A stretch of 64,000 bases of DNA from the NCBI GenBank assembly GCA_010202465.1, contig CP047919.1, positions 620,001 through 684,000 on the forward strand, given 5' to 3'. Below the pieces are notes generated by a model. The model searched no databases and was not told the origin of the DNA. It saw only the letters and a list, made by a program, of their open reading frames with translations. The position numbers were made by a program, and so were the translations under genes. Within the stretch, counting starts at the first letter, position 1. Each line of letters begins with the position of its first letter. Origin of the DNA: Candidatus Saccharibacteria bacterium oral taxon 488 (GTDB taxonomy: Bacteria > Patescibacteriota > Saccharimonadia > Saccharimonadales > Saccharimonadaceae). Positions 54,839-64,000 of this stretch are shown piece after piece.

Positions 54839-54967
54839 CCTTCCTGTAGGCCCCTATCTTGCCAGCATTACTATCCTGCCCAATAAGCTAAAACCATCGT
54901 CGTGTAGATGCTACGTACATCAATATCGCTACATCAAACCTAGACCCCAGCGAGCAAGTAACTTCAC

Positions 54968-55797
54968 TTACCTCGTCTGTTTTTTAGCTATTTGTTCAAA
55001 GACGCCGTCGCCCAAGAGGTACCGTGTGTAGAAGAGAACTCTCGCTAATTTACCAACAAGATACCGACGTCGTGGGTGCTTACTCTCGATAATTGTCGCC
55101 ACTTTGTGCGCGACCACGCTAGGCGGTGACATAGTCCTGTATGACTGAGATAGGTTGTGCGATATTGCCTTTGCTACGCCGCTATAGGCACCGTTTGACG
55201 AATAACGGGTAAGCGGCTCTTCAGCTAATTTGTAGAAATTTGTAGCGATCAAGCCAGGCTCAATTACCACAAGCTTGATGTTGTATTCCTGCAGCTCTAG
55301 CCGCAAGCTATCGGAAAACCCCTCAATAGCGTGCTTTGAAGCATGATACCGGCACCGAGCGGAAAATACACTCTGCCTCCAACCGATGACATATTAATAA
55401 TCAAGCCCGAGCCCGCCTCTCTCATGCTAGGCAACACAAGCTGCGTCAGTCTAGCCAGCCCGAATACATTCACCTCAAACTGCCTGCGGGCCTGTTCAAT
55501 TGGAATATCCTCTACCGCCCCCAGTAATCCATAGCCGGCATTATTAATAAGTATATCTATTCTTCCCTGCTCATCACAAATCTTTTTTACCGCAGACTCA
55601 AGTGATTTTTCATCTTTCATATCACCCGGTATTAGCCGAAGGCCTTTAATTTTTTGAAGCGCCTCACTGTTTCGAGCAAGTCCGTACACTATGTAACCTT
55701 TCTGCAAAAGCAGCTCAGCGGTCGCTCTTCCGATACCGCTGGACGCTCCAGTAATTAACACTACTTTATGATTTGAATTATACTTTTTTCTACTCAT
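54968..55797 (-). pseudogene. Short-chain dehydrogenase/reductase, frameshifted at the active site
   Basis: The N-terminal frame from ATG 55797 has TGASSGIG, NNAGYG and the catalytic Ser in INMSSVGG, then breaks after FPLGA. The other frame carries YHASKHAIEGFSDSLRLELQ, with the catalytic Tyr and Lys, to the stop at 54968. Inserting one base at 55350/55351 (GCCGG to GCCTGG on the coding strand) restores GAWYHASKHA. The intact enzyme would be about 276 residues. The promoter is of MerR type and still perfect. Either a recent mutation or an indel error. Confidence 0.88.
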
Positions 55798-55804
55798 AAA
55801 TAGT

Positions 55805-55836
55805 AGTATAATCTATGGAGTATACTCCATAGTCAA
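55805..55836 (-). promoter_or_regulatory. MerR-type promoter with 20-bp palindromic operator
   Basis: On the minus strand -35 TTGACT (55836-55831) and -10 TATACT (55810-55805) are 20 bp apart, the overlong spacing of MerR-activated promoters. The spacer holds the perfect palindrome CTATGGAGTATACTCCATAG (55813-55832). The SDR ATG is 7 nt after the -10. On the plus strand TATAAT at 55807-55812 may serve merR. Confidence 0.88.
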
Positions 55837-55861
55837 TAGGCCATAACGAGGGAGGTTTACC

Positions 55862-56230
55862 ATGCTAATTCATCAACTTTCCGAGAAATCTGGTGTTTCT
55901 ATCGACACCATTCGTTACTATACAAAAATCGGTATTTTACCGGTAACACAACGTCCCGCTGGAAGCCGCAGTTATTCAGACTACGACGAGAGTGCGCTCG
56001 AATACCTCACGGAAATACGCCTCGCTAAGTCGGCGGGATTTACACTGATGGAGATTAAGCAATACATCAAGGAATGGAACGACGGACAGATTACACCGGA
56101 TACAGCTATCGATATATTGCGCAAAAAGATTGCGATGGTACGAAAGAAAAAGTCTGAACTTGATGCAATAGAAGCGATATTAAAAAGTAAGATAACACAG
56201 CTACGCCCCCAGCTACATTGCCGTAATTAA
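55862..56230 (+). CDS. MerR-family transcriptional regulator
   Basis: 122 residues: winged-helix DNA-binding head (LIHQLSEKSGVSIDTIRYY, GSRSYSDYDESAL) and a coiled-coil dimer helix (RKKIAMVRKKKSELDAI). One Cys near the C-terminus is not enough for a metal site, so a small organic or redox signal is more likely. Strong GAGGGAGG ribosome-binding site. It is divergent from the SDR gene, and the palindrome between them is its probable operator. Confidence 0.92.
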   Translation: MLIHQLSEKSGVSIDTIRYYTKIGILPVTQRPAGSRSYSDYDESALEYLTEIRLAKSAGFTLMEIKQYIKEWNDGQITPDTAIDILRKKIAMVRKKKSELDAIEAILKSKITQLRPQLHCRN

Positions 56231-56259
56231 GCACTCTGCTAGCTACTTTTGAGTAGATT

Positions 56260-58038
56260 CTACAGCCCTAATTCTCGCAATTGTGCTGAATCAACCATTG
56301 ATGGCGAATCCATCATCACATCAACGCCGGAGCCGTTCTTTGGAAAGGCCAAGGTTTCGCGAACATTAGTTTCATCGATTAATTCCATAAGGATGCGATC
56401 CACACCAAAGGCACAGCCAGCGTGTGGCGGCGCACCGTACTTGAAGGCGCTGAGCATGGCGCCAAATTTCTCCTCAACGTAGCTTTCGCTAAAGCCGAGC
56501 AGGTCAAATACTTTGTACAGCACCGCTGGGTTGTGGTTACGCACACCACCAGAGCAAATTTCATAGCCGTTCATCACCATGTCGAATTGGTCAGCAACGA
56601 TGGCGAGCTTGTCAGCGTCAGTCGTCGCTGACTCCAGCGCTTGTAGGCCACCCTTTGGCATGCCAAATGGGTTATGTCCAAAATCAAGCTTCTTGCCGTG
56701 GTCGTCCCATTCATAGAATGGAAAATCGATAATCCAAGCCAAGGCTACCTCATCCGATTTTTTCAGGTTGAAATGAGTAGCAAATTCGTTTCGCAAGCGA
56801 CCAAGTACGGCGTTAACGACTAGGCGAGTATCGGCGCCAAAGAACACGGCGTCACCATCAACCGCACCAGTTTTTTGCTGAATCGCCGTGAGCTCTGTGT
56901 CGCTCAAGAACTTAGCAATTGGTGATTTTGCCTCGCCATCTTGGTAAGTGATGTAGGCCAAGCCACCCGCCCCTTCACTTTTAGCAATGTCGGTGAATTG
57001 GTCGATTTGCTTACGACTGAGACTAGCGCCATTTTTGACGCAAATCGCCTTGATGCACTCAGCGTTCTTGAACACGCCAAATTCGGTGTTGGTAAAGACA
57101 TCGGTTAGTTCAATCAGCTCCATACCAAAACGTAGGTCTGGCTTATCCGAGCCATACGTCTCCATGGCGTCGCGGTAGGAAATGCGAGGAATTGGGCTGC
57201 CATCACCCACCGCGAGATCACTCAAATCCAGCAATTTTTTGCCAGCGAAATCGGTCGCTAGCTGCCGCATCAGCGGCTCAACTTCCTGGCGAACTTCCTC
57301 GCCGTCCTCAACAAAGCTCATCTCCAGATCCAGCTGATAAAACTCACCGTACAGTCGATCGGCCCGTGGGTCTTCATCGCGGAAACACGCCGCCAGCTGG
57401 TAATACCGCGGCACGCCGCCAACCATCAGTAGCTGCTTGAACTGCTGGGGTGCTTGCGGCAGAGCATAAAACTTATTTTCCTGCAAACGACTCGGGATCA
57501 GAAAATCACGCGCGCCCTCGGGACTAGAATTTGCCAAAATTGGCGTCTGAATTTCGATGAATTGGCGCTCGTCCATGTACTGATGAATCCGGCGGTACAT
57601 TTCAGCGCGTTTTTTCAGCATCTGTTGCATCTTTGGACGACGCAGATCGAGGTAACGATATTTAAAACGCAAGTCCTCACCTGCCTGATTTTCTTCGGCA
57701 AACGGCTGGATTGGCAAGGTTTCAGCGTGATTGAGAATTTCCAAATTTTCCACCACAATTTCCACATTACCGCTGGCAATATTTGGATTTTTCAGGCCTT
57801 CGCCGCGCTCCGTCACCACGCCGCTGGCACGAATCACAAACTCGTCGCGCAGGCTTTCCGCCAAACGAAAGGCCTCCGCCTGCTCAGGATTAATCACTAG
57901 CTGCACCAAGCCAGTATGATCGCGCAAATCAATAAAAATCAGCCCGCCATGATCGCGCCGCGAGTGCACCCAGCCAGCCACCGTAATATTTTTTCCAATG
58001 TCATCAGGGGTATGTATCGCCAAAACTCTCTTTTTCAT
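56260..58038 (-). CDS. aspS: Aspartyl-tRNA synthetase
   Basis: 592 residues, bacterial type with GAD insert. OB-fold anticodon domain (GWVHSRRDHGGLIFIDLRD), class II motif 2 FRDEDPRADRLYGE, motif 3 GCAFGVDRILMEL, and HNPFGMP. Leaderless: -10 TATAAT (58051-58046) ends 7 nt before ATG 58038 and overlaps the ruvB stop. Whether it is discriminating or also charges Asn cannot be settled from this window. Confidence 0.97.
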   Translation of the reverse strand: MKKRVLAIHTPDDIGKNITVAGWVHSRRDHGGLIFIDLRDHTGLVQLVINPEQAEAFRLAESLRDEFVIRASGVVTERGEGLKNPNIASGNVEIVVENLEILNHAETLPIQPFAEENQAGEDLRFKYRYLDLRRPKMQQMLKKRAEMYRRIHQYMDERQFIEIQTPILANSSPEGARDFLIPSRLQENKFYALPQAPQQFKQLLMVGGVPRYYQLAACFRDEDPRADRLYGEFYQLDLEMSFVEDGEEVRQEVEPLMRQLATDFAGKKLLDLSDLAVGDGSPIPRISYRDAMETYGSDKPDLRFGMELIELTDVFTNTEFGVFKNAECIKAICVKNGASLSRKQIDQFTDIAKSEGAGGLAYITYQDGEAKSPIAKFLSDTELTAIQQKTGAVDGDAVFFGADTRLVVNAVLGRLRNEFATHFNLKKSDEVALAWIIDFPFYEWDDHGKKLDFGHNPFGMPKGGLQALESATTDADKLAIVADQFDMVMNGYEICSGGVRNHNPAVLYKVFDLLGFSESYVEEKFGAMLSAFKYGAPPHAGCAFGVDRILMELIDETNVRETLAFPKNGSGVDVMMDSPSMVDSAQLRELGL

Positions 58039-58046
58039 ATCTGTTA

Positions 58047-59048
58047 TTATAGCATATTGATGTGTTTTTTCGCCTTTGGCGTCACCCGACGGCCGCGCGG
58101 CGTGCGCTCGATGAAGCCAATTTGCAGTAAATACGGCTCATAAAAATCCTCAATCGTCGTCGCTTCGTCACCCGTCAGGGCGGCAATGGTGGTTAGTCCC
58201 ACTGGATTATCGCCGTAATTTTCCAGAATTGATTGTAGTAAATTACGGTCAGCCGGATCCAGCCCCAGCTCGTCCACTTCCAACATTTCCAGGGCACTCG
58301 TTGTGGTTTTCACATCAATTATGCCATCACCGTTGACGTCGGCATAGTCGCGTACGCGTTTGAGCAGGCGGTTAGCGATGCGCGGCGTCAAGCGAGCCCG
58401 CGTCGATAGTAAATTCGCTGCTTCATGCCGAATCGACGACTCCAAGATGGCCGCACTCCGCGTTACGATTTTAGCGATGTCCTCTGGCTCATAAAACTCC
58501 AGCCGATAAATATGCCCAAAGCGGTCGCGCAGCGGCGCTGCCAAGCTACCCGTCCGCGTCGTCGCGCCGATGACCGTAAACCGCGGCAAGTCCAGCCGAA
58601 TCGACCGGGCAGCCGGGCCTTTGCCGATGACGATGTCCAGTTTGAAATCTTCCATGGCCGAGTATAAAATCTCCTCCACCGCCCGGCCGAGGCGATGAAT
58701 CTCATCGATGAACAAAATATCGCCGTCCGCCAAATTCGTCAAAATTGACGCCAGATCACCCGCCTTTTCAATCGCCGGGCCACTGGTGATACGCAAGTTC
58801 GTACCCATCTCATTAGCGATCACTGTCGCCATGGTGGTCTTGCCCAGCCCTGGTGGGCCGTACAGCAGCACATGATCCAGTGGCTCACCGCGCTTCTTGG
58901 CCGCCTCAATTGCCAAGCGTAAATTGCGCTTCAATCGTTCCTGGCCGACATACTCACTAAAACTCTGCGGGCGCAGGCTGACTTCAATCCGCTGCTCCTC
59001 GGCGTCATCACTATGCGAACTGGTATCGACTATTCTCTCAATTGCCAT
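58047..59048 (-). CDS. ruvB: Holliday junction helicase RuvB
   Basis: 333 residues, AAA+ motor that drives branch migration with RuvA (61130-61708). [15 protein letters not shown], Walker [10 protein letters not shown], Walker [11 protein letters not shown], sensor GATTRTG, and the C-terminal winged helix ([12 protein letters not shown]). -10 TATAAT lies exactly 6 nt upstream (59060-59055). The HIT-gene remnant and the metallopeptidase separate it from ruvA. Confidence 0.97.
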   Translation of the reverse strand: MAIERIVDTSSHSDDAEEQRIEVSLRPQSFSEYVGQERLKRNLRLAIEAAKKRGEPLDHVLLYGPPGLGKTTMATVIANEMGTNLRITSGPAIEKAGDLASILTNLADGDILFIDEIHRLGRAVEEILYSAMEDFKLDIVIGKGPAARSIRLDLPRFTVIGATTRTGSLAAPLRDRFGHIYRLEFYEPEDIAKIVTRSAAILESSIRHEAANLLSTRARLTPRIANRLLKRVRDYADVNGDGIIDVKTTTSALEMLEVDELGLDPADRNLLQSILENYGDNPVGLTTIAALTGDEATTIEDFYEPYLLQIGFIERTPRGRRVTPKAKKHINML

Positions 59049-59079
59049 ACATTCATTATATCATCCACAGCGGAGCGAA

Positions 59080-59565
59080 CTAATCTCCTGCAAGCCGGCT
59101 ACGCAATGCCTGCATAATTTCGCGAAAGGTCTCATCACTCACCATATGTACCGCATCCTCTAGGTGTCGTGGCCATTTCGGATCAGGAAATTCCTCACCG
59201 GCAAAGGTGGCACCGCCGAGATAGCGCGGGTACAAATGCCAGTGCACATGTGTCGACTGACCAGCTTTCACTGCATTATTCATCAGGCACTCCCAGTTAC
59301 ACACATCAGTACCAAACGCTTCTTTGACCGCCTGCTCGAGTTGACGAATCACCTGATGCAGCTCCGCCCAATCCACCTCGTCCAGATCCGACAATGTTTC
59401 CTTGTGCTGACGCAGGGTGATAAATGACTTACCTCAATAGCATTGATTTCTGTCAAGCACTGCCACCCAACGTTCGGTTTATAGTATGACATTGTTGTCG
59501 GCTGTTGTCTGGCCAACGAGCAGTGGACAGATTTCACAGTTCGTCTTCGTTGCGCATGTATTCAT
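59080..59565 (-). pseudogene. HIT-family protein with two in-frame nonsense codons
   Basis: From ATG 59565 (strong AGGAGG) the frame reads MNTCATKTNCEICPLLVG ... NNVIL, TAA (59481-59479), TERWVAVLDRNQCY, TGA (59436-59434), GKSFITLRQHKETLS and on to the HIT triad HVHWHLYPR, stopping at 59080. No frameshift is needed and the protein would be 161 residues. HIT proteins hydrolyse dinucleotide or adenosine phosphoramidate substrates. The C-terminal part could be made alone from TTG 59394 but would lack half the fold. Confidence 0.88.
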
Positions 59566-59669
59566 GATACCTCCTGGTATGAATTATATTACTTGGCGAG
59601 GAGTGTCTGTCCACAATCCGTACCATATTATTGCATAATTATAAATTATATTGTAGAATTGGTACCATT

Positions 59670-61047
59670 ATGAACAGGCGGTGCGCAGAAGCTACACCCC
59701 AGTTTGAGACTGAGGAGACAATAGATCGCCCAAATACATCCAAGCCACCAATGTGGATGAGAGTGGGAGTATGCGTTGTCGGCTGGGCAATGGGTACAGC
59801 CCTGAGTATTGGTACAGGCTGGAAGATTATGCCCACCGGCAGTCCAGATAGTCATCCATCAGCAACCGCCGCAGCGACACCGACTGAAACAGCAACAGCA
59901 CAACAGGCTGAACCTCATCGGCCCTTCACTCTGCCCGATTTCCGGCCAGTTATTATCACCGATCCCTCAACAACGACCGAGCACGTTACTGACGTGGGTC
60001 AACGTTCACAGGAACAGCTCAAGAAGGCTATTGGAACCCTAGCCACGACCATGAGCGTTCCCGAGAGTAACGTCCTTGAGCCAGTAACAATGGTGATGCC
60101 CAAGTGCGCCGATCGACCCGAAGACGGGTAATCCGTGCTTTTCTGGCAAAGAAATACGGGAAGTTGTCAAAAATGCTCCCTATCTTGACAACGCGGTTAG
60201 TTACGTTATTTTGCCGCCTCACGCGTGCGAAGGTCAACCGTGGTCCGCCTATGCCTACCATTACAGCAAGCTTATTATCACCACGACAAGTCCACACACT
60301 ATTGAGGCTGGTGTCATTATGCATGAAGCTGCGCATACTTTTGGACTTGATCACACGAGAAGACTGAGTGTCAGATATCCAGACTCAGATTCAACCCCAA
60401 GCTCGGAGTGGCGTAATGTCAAGCCAGAGGATTACGATATTATAGAAGATATAACTAATGGGTATGGTCAATTTCCTAAACTACAAAATGGCGACATTGA
60501 TCCAGCGAGTGGACAAGAGACCGTTACAGGCTACCATTATGGTATTGATTCTTGGTGTACTGAGAAAAATACCTGCTCTCACGTGCTCAATTTCGTAGAA
60601 AGAAATAGGCTTGATCCAGAAAAATTCCCGATTCGCGATATTGACCCTGCGACGCTACCAGATGATCCCATTAGCCTCACAGTATCCCCAGAGCCACACA
60701 GCATTTCTGGTGTCCGCATACCGCTACCAGCCGACCATCCAATTCACCAAATTAAGGGCTGCGAATCAGTTACCCACATTGTTATCGGAATTGACCACAT
60801 ATACTATTCACTCATTGATAGCGCGCCAGGCTTTGGCACAACTATTATCGCCGTCAGCAAAGACGGCAGCCTGATAGAGATAGATGCGCCAAAATATGAC
60901 AAATTATATTATTCTCCATCAACAAAAAACATCCTAGAAAAAGAGCGGTGGAACTATCTATATAACGACAGTGCTACTGGCGTGAGTGTCGCAGCGCGAT
61001 TAGTAGACGGGAAGACGGAACTTCGCGTACAGCCCTTCGATAGATAG
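59670..61047 (+). pseudogene. Membrane-anchored zinc metallopeptidase, frameshifted
   Basis: From ATG 59670: a cytoplasmic stretch, one TM helix (VGVCVVGWAMGTALSIG), a Thr/Ala-rich linker, then the frame ends at TAA 60131. The next frame is open from 60112 (KTGNPCFSGKEIREVV) to 61047 and contains the metzincin-like zinc motif HEAAHTFGLDH (HExxHxxGxxH). One extra base near 60118-60121 explains the break; total about 459 residues. Four or more Cys (NPCFSG, HACEG, WCTEKNTC) suggest an extracellular fold with disulfides. A secreted protease would suit an epibiont, but this copy is probably off. Confidence 0.82.
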
Positions 61048-61129
61048 CAAACAGACCACTCGCTGCTGCTCTGCTGCAGCATAACTAGCTGCATTTATTG
61101 TCAATGACTGTATCAAAAGCTACCGCTAC

Positions 61130-61708
61130 TCATTTCTTCAGCGCCTCGGTCACTCGTTGCGCCGTCGGCAGATTAACATCAACATTCTCAAGCGCCTTGG
61201 TAGCATCAGCCAAGGTGTAGCCCAACGCCATCAACGCCTCCAGTGCTTCGTCAGAGGTGTTCAGTTCGGTCTGGACTATAGTTTCTACTCGACCATACTG
61301 CGTCGGCAAACCAACCTTATCACTCAAATCAACCACCACTCGTTCGGCAGTTTTTTTACCGACGCCAGCAGCTTGTTGCACAAACGCACTATCAGCATTG
61401 GCGATGGCGTTGCGCACCTGCTCTGCGTCGCCGAGGCTGAGAATGGCCAGTGCCGCTTTTGGGCCGACACCCTGAACAGTGATCAGCATTTCAAACAGCT
61501 TCTTTGCCGCCAGGCTCGAGAAGCCAAACAATTCTTCCGCCTGCTCGCGCACATGGTGGTAGGTATAAAACTTAGCGTCTTGGCTGAGCACCACCGCCTC
61601 GAAGTCACCAGCCGACACGCTCACTTCATAGCCGACGCCGTGAACATCAAGCACGATACTGCCCGCGCCAAACTTTTCAGCGATCGTGCCAGAGAGGTGG
61701 GCGATCAC
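61130..61708 (-). CDS. ruvA: Holliday junction DNA-binding protein RuvA
   Basis: 192 residues from GTG 61708, which overlaps the PBP stop (GTGA). OB-fold N-domain (IAHLSGTIAEKFGAGSIVLD, VREQAEELFGF), two HhH motifs (LITVQGVGPKAALAIL and QQAAGVGKKTAERVV), and the flexible-linked domain III that binds RuvB. Coupled to the upstream PBP gene. Confidence 0.96.
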   Translation of the reverse strand: MIAHLSGTIAEKFGAGSIVLDVHGVGYEVSVSAGDFEAVVLSQDAKFYTYHHVREQAEELFGFSSLAAKKLFEMLITVQGVGPKAALAILSLGDAEQVRNAIANADSAFVQQAAGVGKKTAERVVVDLSDKVGLPTQYGRVETIVQTELNTSDEALEALMALGYTLADATKALENVDVNLPTAQRVTEALKK

Positions 61709-64000
61709 GGTCGTCTGTCTCCGCCGCCCGGAGGATTGGTTGGGCCGGGCGAGGTGCTGCCACTGCCACCACCCGAACCGCCACCGCTGCCACCGCCACT
61801 GCCATTGCCGCCGCCTGGATTTTGGTCGTCATTACCTGTGCTGCCACACGACGCAGTCTTTCGCGAATGTTTCGTCGCATCAAATTTGTCTTCGCTGATG
61901 GTGATGAGCCGCTTGGTAGCTAGGTCACAGACGGTGATCTGCTTAGTGGTGGGCGTTTGCCGACAATCCGCAGCATTCTTGGAATATTTAGCGGCATCAA
62001 ATTGATCTTCAAAAATTGACTCCACTTGCTTGGTCGCGAGGTTACAGACCTCGATCTTTGGCTTGGTCTGATCACATTTCTCGGTCGGAATGGCGCTCGA
62101 GAGGAAATATTCTTTGTAAGCACCGGGGCTGGAATCATCAGCCAGGCCACCATTACTACTACACACACTTCGCTGAACAACACCGCTTGGCACGTCGAAG
62201 CCAGTTTTTGCGCCTGCCAGCAGCTTGGTCATCGTCGCCCGCCAAATTGGTGCTGCCACATCCGATCCACCGCTGTTCATGACCTTATTATTGTTATTAC
62301 CAACCCACACGCCGACAGCGTATTGCGGCGTATAGCCAATCGTCCAGGCATCGCGGTTATCATTGGTGGTACCCGTCTTGACCGCGACCGTTTTACCGCC
62401 CACCGTCAGGCTGCTACCAAACATCCCCGCCCGCGCGGCGTTATCCGACAGAATGCTGGAGATGAGATAGGCGCCACCTTGGCTAATCGCTTGGCGCGTA
62501 CTGGCTGTTTTCCACGACGCGTTTTTGTTGAACTTGTCCTTGACTTCAGTGATGAGATTGAGCGATTCGTACTGCGTACCGCCATTGGCAAAGGCCGCGT
62601 AGGCGTTTGTCATCTCGCTTAGGCGCACCTCGGCCGAGCCAAGCGCCAGTGACAATCCATAATTTTTGTTTTCGTCCAGCGTGCTGATACCGAGTTTCTT
62701 GACAGCTTGGATGGAGCGATTGATGCCATACTTTTGCATGATCAGAACGCTCGGGATGTTCAGCGACCAGCTGAGCGACTTGCGCGTCGTCACCTTGCCG
62801 TTCCAGCGGCGAGTAGCGTTGTAGGGCACGTAACCATTGAAGTCAGTTAATTTATCATCAAAAACTGTCGCCGGCGTGATGACGCCATCAGACATCGCCT
62901 GCGCATAATACAGCGGCTTGAAGCTCGAGCCGGGCTGACGCGGCGTGGTCACCATATTGACCTTGCCCCACTCGGCGTTATTATAATCAGCGCTGCCGAC
63001 CAGTGCCCGCACCTCGCCAGTTTTTGGATCAATGACGATACCGCTGGCGTTGGTGCCACCGAGGCGATTGATCTGCTTCATTTGTTTGGCGATATTCTCT
63101 TGGAGGAGCTGTTGGGTGTCGAGATTCAGCGAGGTCTTGACGCGGTAGCCCGAGCGCATGACTTTTTCGTAGCCATATTTGTCGCTGAGCTGTTTGATGA
63201 CCATCTCGGCAAAATGCGGCGCTGCGGAATTCGTGTGAGCCGCGCCGCCACCAGTATATGCTAGCTGTGTGGCTTCCGCCTGCTGCTTCTGCTCCTCGGT
63301 GATAAAGCCTTCTGTCTGCATCCGACCGAGCACCGTCTTTTGGCGCTGCTTGGCGTATTCGGCGTTGCCGCTGATCGGCGAATAGCGGCTTGGCGCCGGC
63401 AGCACACCAACCAGCATACTGCTCTCGGCCAGTGTCAAATCCTTCGGCGACTTATTAAAATACACCTTGGCCGCCTCCTCAATACCAAAGGCATTTTCAC
63501 CAAAGTACACTGAGTTGAGATACATCATCAAGATCTGCTCTTTGCTATAATTTTGCTCGATGGCGATGGCCATAAATAGCTCTTGATACTTGCGCATAAA
63601 GCTATGTTCATTGCTGAGCAAATTATTCTTGACCAACTGCTGTGTCAAGGTCGACCCGCCACCATGCCGCGTGATTGCCGCCCGGAAAATACTGAAAATA
63701 TTAAAGCCGCTGTGCTTATAAAAATCCTTATCCTCGCTGGCGATCAATGCCTTTTTCATACTCTCGGAGATATCCTTAAGCTGCACCAAGTTCCGTCGCT
63801 CGGCATTGCCAACGCTATAAATCACCTTATCCTTGGCGTCAGTCAGCACGATGCCGGTATTATTGCGGTTCATCAGCCGCTCCTGATCAGCAATATCGCG
63901 GGCGTAGTAAAAATAACTGGCAATCGGCACGATGATCAAAAACAGTAGAATCGGCAACAGACACACCATGATTTTTTTCGGCCGGCTCAGTCGCCAAAAC
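61705..64000 (-). CDS. Class A penicillin-binding protein, 5' end outside the window
   Basis: Bifunctional peptidoglycan glycosyltransferase/transpeptidase. At least 765 residues; the frame stays open to the window edge upstream of ATG 63969 (FWRLSRPKKIM), so the true start lies outside. TM anchor, then GT51 motifs EDKDFYKHSGFN, GGGSTLTQQLVKN and MMYLNSVYFG, then transpeptidase SSFKP (SxxK), SLN (SxN) and VKTGTTNDNRDAW (KTG). The C-terminus has two short Cys-containing repeats (KIEVCNLATKQVESI, QITVCDLATKRLITI) and a Gly/Ser tail. Confidence 0.95.
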   Translation of the reverse strand, partial: FWRLSRPKKIMVCLLPILLFLIIVPIASYFYYARDIADQERLMNRNNTGIVLTDAKDKVIYSVGNAERRNLVQLKDISESMKKALIASEDKDFYKHSGFNIFSIFRAAITRHGGGSTLTQQLVKNNLLSNEHSFMRKYQELFMAIAIEQNYSKEQILMMYLNSVYFGENAFGIEEAAKVYFNKSPKDLTLAESSMLVGVLPAPSRYSPISGNAEYAKQRQKTVLGRMQTEGFITEEQKQQAEATQLAYTGGGAAHTNSAAPHFAEMVIKQLSDKYGYEKVMRSGYRVKTSLNLDTQQLLQENIAKQMKQINRLGGTNASGIVIDPKTGEVRALVGSADYNNAEWGKVNMVTTPRQPGSSFKPLYYAQAMSDGVITPATVFDDKLTDFNGYVPYNATRRWNGKVTTRKSLSWSLNIPSVLIMQKYGINRSIQAVKKLGISTLDENKNYGLSLALGSAEVRLSEMTNAYAAFANGGTQYESLNLITEVKDKFNKNASWKTASTRQAISQGGAYLISSILSDNAARAGMFGSSLTVGGKTVAVKTGTTNDNRDAWTIGYTPQYAVGVWVGNNNNKVMNSGGSDVAAPIWRATMTKLLAGAKTGFDVPSGVVQRSVCSSNGGLADDSSPGAYKEYFLSSAIPTEKCDQTKPKIEVCNLATKQVESIFEDQFDAAKYSKNAADCRQTPTTKQITVCDLATKRLITISEDKFDATKHSRKTASCGSTGNDDQNPGGGNGSGGGSGGGSGGGSGSTSPGPTNPPGGGDRRP

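Noticed and set aside
54839-54967. Possible small gene between the VIT-family gene and the SDR remnant
   Set aside because: No frame with a start signal or coding character; I see nothing there.
59434-59481. Alternative genetic code or stop-codon recoding to explain stops in the HIT and PadR genes
   Set aside because: TAA, TAG and TGA are all involved, and all three end normal intact genes in the window (for example TGA for the PBP and for the 32191 gene), so no single reassignment explains them.
60112-60131. Programmed frameshift or phase-variable tract in the metallopeptidase gene
   Set aside because: No slippery heptamer or homopolymer is present at the break; a plain one-base indel is simpler.
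61740-61815. Tandem repeat at the end of the PBP gene
   Set aside because: It encodes a Gly/Ser-rich tail; the repeat comes from codon bias and is common in PBP C-termini.

Overview
The window looks like a chromosome segment of a Candidatus Saccharibacteria (TM7, Patescibacteria/CPR) bacterium. The supporting signs are a compact gene layout, type IV pilus genes with Gram-positive-like cell-wall genes (MurT/GatD, LPXTG surface protein, LysM-CHAP protein, class A PBP), a membrane-anchored Clp-like AAA+ protein, ExoI (SbcB), and many genes whose -10 box sits 6 to 9 nt before the start codon, which implies leaderless mRNAs. The assignment rests on family knowledge; no search was run.

Layout: 1-2123 is uvrA (3' end outside the window). 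2710-6076 is a decaying PadR/ABC-exporter locus: PadR has two nonsense codons and a frameshift, the permease has two frameshifts, and only the ATPase is intact. 6126-9845 holds a PanE-like dehydrogenase, sbcB and obg. 9910-12063 holds a LysM-CHAP protein (frameshifted near its N-terminus) and a membrane protein. 12210-19524 carries an LPXTG surface protein, a histidine kinase/methyltransferase pair with a divergent receiver protein, folD and five tRNAs. 19559-24215 has a glucan phosphorylase, an HTH-MurA fusion and glyA. 24230-26972 is a pilin locus: two convergent pilins share a 140-bp almost identical inverted 5' segment, followed by three minor pilin-like genes. 27020-34764 has murB, two tRNA-Arg, the Clp-like cluster, murT-gatD and tRNA-Pro.

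34874-41042 has a CPBP protease, two NUDIX proteins, gpmA, RNase Y, tsaB/tsaE and a PRC-barrel protein. 41070-46651 is the type IV pilus assembly operon pilB-C-M-N-O. 46707-49158 is a nucleotide-metabolism group (MazG-like, winged-helix/NUDIX, HD-CYTH fusion). 49142-56230 has trmB, an MscS channel, small envelope proteins, a MutY-like protein without Fe-S cysteines, an alpha/beta hydrolase, a VIT-family protein, and a frameshifted SDR gene under a textbook MerR-type promoter. 56260-64000 has aspS, ruvB, a HIT gene with two nonsense codons, a frameshifted secreted zinc metallopeptidase, ruvA and a class A PBP (5' end outside the window).

The main themes are cell-wall assembly, pilus-based attachment, nucleotide house-cleaning and DNA repair, with six interrupted genes. 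Both nonsense and indel lesions occur, so at least part of the decay is biological and not base-calling error. No CRISPR array, insertion sequence, rRNA gene or prophage was seen.
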